A stretch of 64,000 bases of DNA from Tanytarsus gracilentus (lineage: Eukaryota; Arthropoda; Insecta; Diptera; Chironomidae): positions 434,001-498,000 of the forward strand of contig JAXRKN010000039.1 of assembly GCA_038502055.1 (NCBI GenBank). Reading direction: 5' to 3'. Positions 62,001-64,000 of the stretch are shown here, piece by piece. Numbering within the stretch: position 1 is the first letter of the stretch; each line of letters starts with the position of its first letter. The notes under the pieces were generated by a model, which saw nothing but the letters and a program-made list of their open reading frames with translations, ran no database searches and was not told the DNA's origin. Both the position numbers and the translations under genes were made by a program.

Positions 62001-62532
62001 AAAATTGCTTCCGTGCATGATCTGAGTGTATTTTGTACATATTTTTTGTGGGTTGGAATTTATTTCAGGAAATCAATTTTCTCTAATTTTCAGTTAAATC
62101 AGAAGAAATTTCATTCGAATGCGAATCTAAGGAGTGTCGCGACAGGCTCGTGGGGTTGCGGAAGTCAGGCGGGTGATGCTCAATTTAAGGTCATAATTCA
62201 ATGGTTGGCTGCAAGCGTTGCCAACGTGCCAATTTTGATTTATTACACATGCTCCAATGAAAGTTTGAGCAAATTAGATACAGTCGCAAGGGTTCTGCAT
62301 GGTGAGCATGATAAATTTTGAGTTTTAAATCAGATCCGTTAAGTTTTATCTAAATATTATTTTAACTTTTGTTTCATTTCCAGACCGGAAATGGACAGTG
62401 GGTGAGCTCCTCCGACACACTCTTTTCTATGCCAAAGATATTCTCAACAACTCTTCGACCGGCGATAAGCATTTTTGCTACTTTGAAAAACTCATCGGAC
62501 TGGAAAAAGCAATTGGCGATGAACGGAAGTGA
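59054..62532 (+). CDS. PARG-fold protein with degenerate active site and ~440-residue insertion
   Basis: Nine exons (59054-59184, 59259-59492, 59546-59650, 59712-59814, 59868-60981, 61033-61511, 61782-61940, 62094-62301, 62384-62532) code 893 residues. The N-terminal PARG helical part (LPCELPWW, later DWLECKLPLCP) leads into the macrodomain-like core: NPEL-type THPELLIVLLFVECLEDNE and RELNKCLLAF, later VATGSWGCGSQAGD (residues 790-803) and KWTVGELL. Active PARG has GGG and QEE loops; here they read GST (240-242) and QES (250-252), and the Tyr-rich clasp after the DNE motif is missing. Poly(ADP-ribose) hydrolysis is therefore unlikely. Between about 345 and 785 lies an acidic, Ser-rich insertion absent from ordinary PARG, with a helix FADSLLKRALSESF. 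A leader intron (58951-59039) removes an in-frame upstream ATG at 58955. Confidence 0.85.
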
Positions 62533-64000
62533 AACGAAAATGAGAAATATCAAATGTATCCATTTTGACTTAAAGACAACTTTGAATTTTTATTCTCGTC
62601 CATTATTAAAGAATTTTTTATTGACATGAGAGATGATGAGACCATTATTATTGTCTTCCGATTCAATGAAAATGAGAAAGGAATTTTTTAGCATTGGAAT
62701 AAAAAGATGAAAAACTGCTTAGAGAAATGTTTGTGGTTTCTTTTTTTTTCAGGATAAATTTTATTACTAATAGCGTTCCTCATAAAAATAATTTTACAAT
62801 GTGGTGCTTTAAAAATAAAATCTAGAAGTAAACTTATAAATTTTATATGTTTACAGTGTAACGTATCTAGTTTTTTTGAAATCATTAACCTTTCTACGGC
62901 CGTATACGGGAGAAAAAAATCCAAAGCATAAAATTGTCGGATTGTCATTTTAAACACTTGTTTCTTTCATTTAAATGCTGTTTAAAAATAAATAGTTATT
63001 TTAATTAAAATTAGTGCACAATTTGTGCACCGAAATCATATTGCGGTGCACCGTTAATCCCTCCTTATTTCAATATTAACATCAAGCGCTTTCAGCATAG
63101 ACTTCAATTCCATGTTTTCTTCTTTCATCTGAACCGGTTCAAAATTCCATACATACAACTTGATTTTATGTAGTGCAACAGAGGGAACAAAAAAATATTT
63201 TCCCCGAATTCTCTCTCTCGCTCGCTCGCTCACATATCTCATTCTCGAAAAGACTTTTGTTCGAACCACACTTGTGAATGCAAAAAAATATTTCAAAGCG
63301 AAAAATTGGGATTAAAGTTGAAAAAACGCTCAAAAACTTTGTCAGTGATAAAATCTAAACTTTATAAAGGATTGAAAGTGTCATAATGAAATAAAATCTA
63401 AAGGTTTTGTGAATAAAGTTCTGTAAAATTTGAAAAATTCAAGACGCAATTTGTGAAGTGATAAATTTTAATAAAGTTAAAAAATCAATTTCAAATTTTA
63501 ATTCTACTGTAAAAGAATAAAAATTTGAGAAAGATTTCCATATGATTAAAATATTATTCGAAAGCATTGAATATACAAAAATTAATCGAAAAAGAAAAGA
63601 GGAAATCATTAATCACCTCCCGGCATAAAATTAAACTTTATATTAAAACTTTTGTGCGTAGAAGAGTGAATTTCTTCTTCTTTTGGAGGATAAAATTTTA
63701 CTTAAATTTTTATCACTCAGTAACCAAATAAGAAAAAAAATTGATAACGCGTTATAACGAGAGGATTAAAAGTGAAAATTACTTGAGTCATAAAAATTTG
63801 TGTTGCCAAAAGATAAAAAAAAGAAATTTATTAAATAGTTAAAACAAATTAAGATTCTGAACATAGCAATACTATTGAAGTTTTAAACAAAAAAATCATA
63901 AATGAAACTAGTGAAGTGAAAAAAATAAAATATTTTTGGATTAAAAAGTTAAAAGTTCATCAAAATTCATACAAATTTAACGGATTCTAAAAATTTACAA
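62533..64000. other. 3' flank of the PARG-like gene; possible promoter zone at the right edge
   Basis: No supported exon. A CT/CTCG repeat (63210-63233) of the GAGA-factor type, then about 700 bp of A-rich leader-like sequence with no ORF, suggests the promoter and 5' UTR of a gene beyond the right edge. This is inference; no clean initiator was identified. Confidence 0.35.
63210..63233. repeat. CT/CTCG microsatellite (GAGA-type)
   Basis: TCTCTCTCTCGCTCGCTCGCTC. Such tracts are typical GAGA-factor sites near dipteran promoters. Confidence 0.45.

Noticed and set aside
63054..63296. 80-codon minus-strand ORF at the right end
   Set aside because: Its Arg/Glu-rich part is simply the CTCG repeat read in reverse.

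Overview
The window is eukaryotic nuclear DNA from an insect, most likely a nematoceran dipteran (midge or mosquito relative). It is very AT-rich. Genes have short GT-AG introns (about 50-90 nt) mixed with a few long ones. Proteins are clearly arthropod-like: archipelago/FBXW7, an insect maltase and insect-type lipocalins. Core promoters carry Drosophila-style TATA, Inr, MTE and DPE signals. The species call is an inference from gene content and base composition.

Layout: (1) 87-1603, minus strand: one exon of a lysine-rich, chromatin-like protein that continues off the left edge. (2) 1.6-13.6 kb: gene-poor DNA with a possible promoter plus non-coding first exon at about 6.6 kb. (3) 13.6-14.7 kb: a membrane-anchored SDR protein whose catalytic motifs are altered. 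(4) 16.7-19.9 kb: archipelago, complete in six exons. (5) 21014-22100: a GC-rich hAT-type MITE with a perfect 8-bp target duplication, sitting 42 bp before the start codon of a four-TM protein. (6) 22.1-23.8 kb: a compact cluster of that four-TM gene, NAA38 and COA6, the last two convergent. (7) 24-36 kb: mostly non-coding, with a probable 3'-terminal exon pair at 26.4-26.8 kb, a gag-only non-LTR element at 28.7-30.0 kb and a possible first coding exon at 31.3 kb. (8) 36.5-37.6 kb, minus strand: an unrecognised disordered protein ending in a PP1-docking-like RVTF motif. (9) 41.8-52.2 kb: three tandem lipocalin-like, probably GPI-anchored paralogs. (10) 53.3-54.2 kb: a repeat with inverted ends and a 120-bp tandem array. 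(11) 54.9 kb: an Inr/DPE promoter without an assigned gene. (12) 56.8-62.5 kb: a divergent pair, a GH13 maltase broken by one in-frame TGA and a PARG-fold protein that has lost key active-site residues and gained an insertion of about 440 residues.

The genes do not form one pathway. The most notable items are the PARG-like probable pseudoenzyme with its large insertion, the single-stop maltase, the lipocalin cluster and the MITE next to a start codon. Gene models were built by hand from splice signals and reading-frame continuity. All intron phases quoted were checked arithmetically, but no search or transcript data was available.
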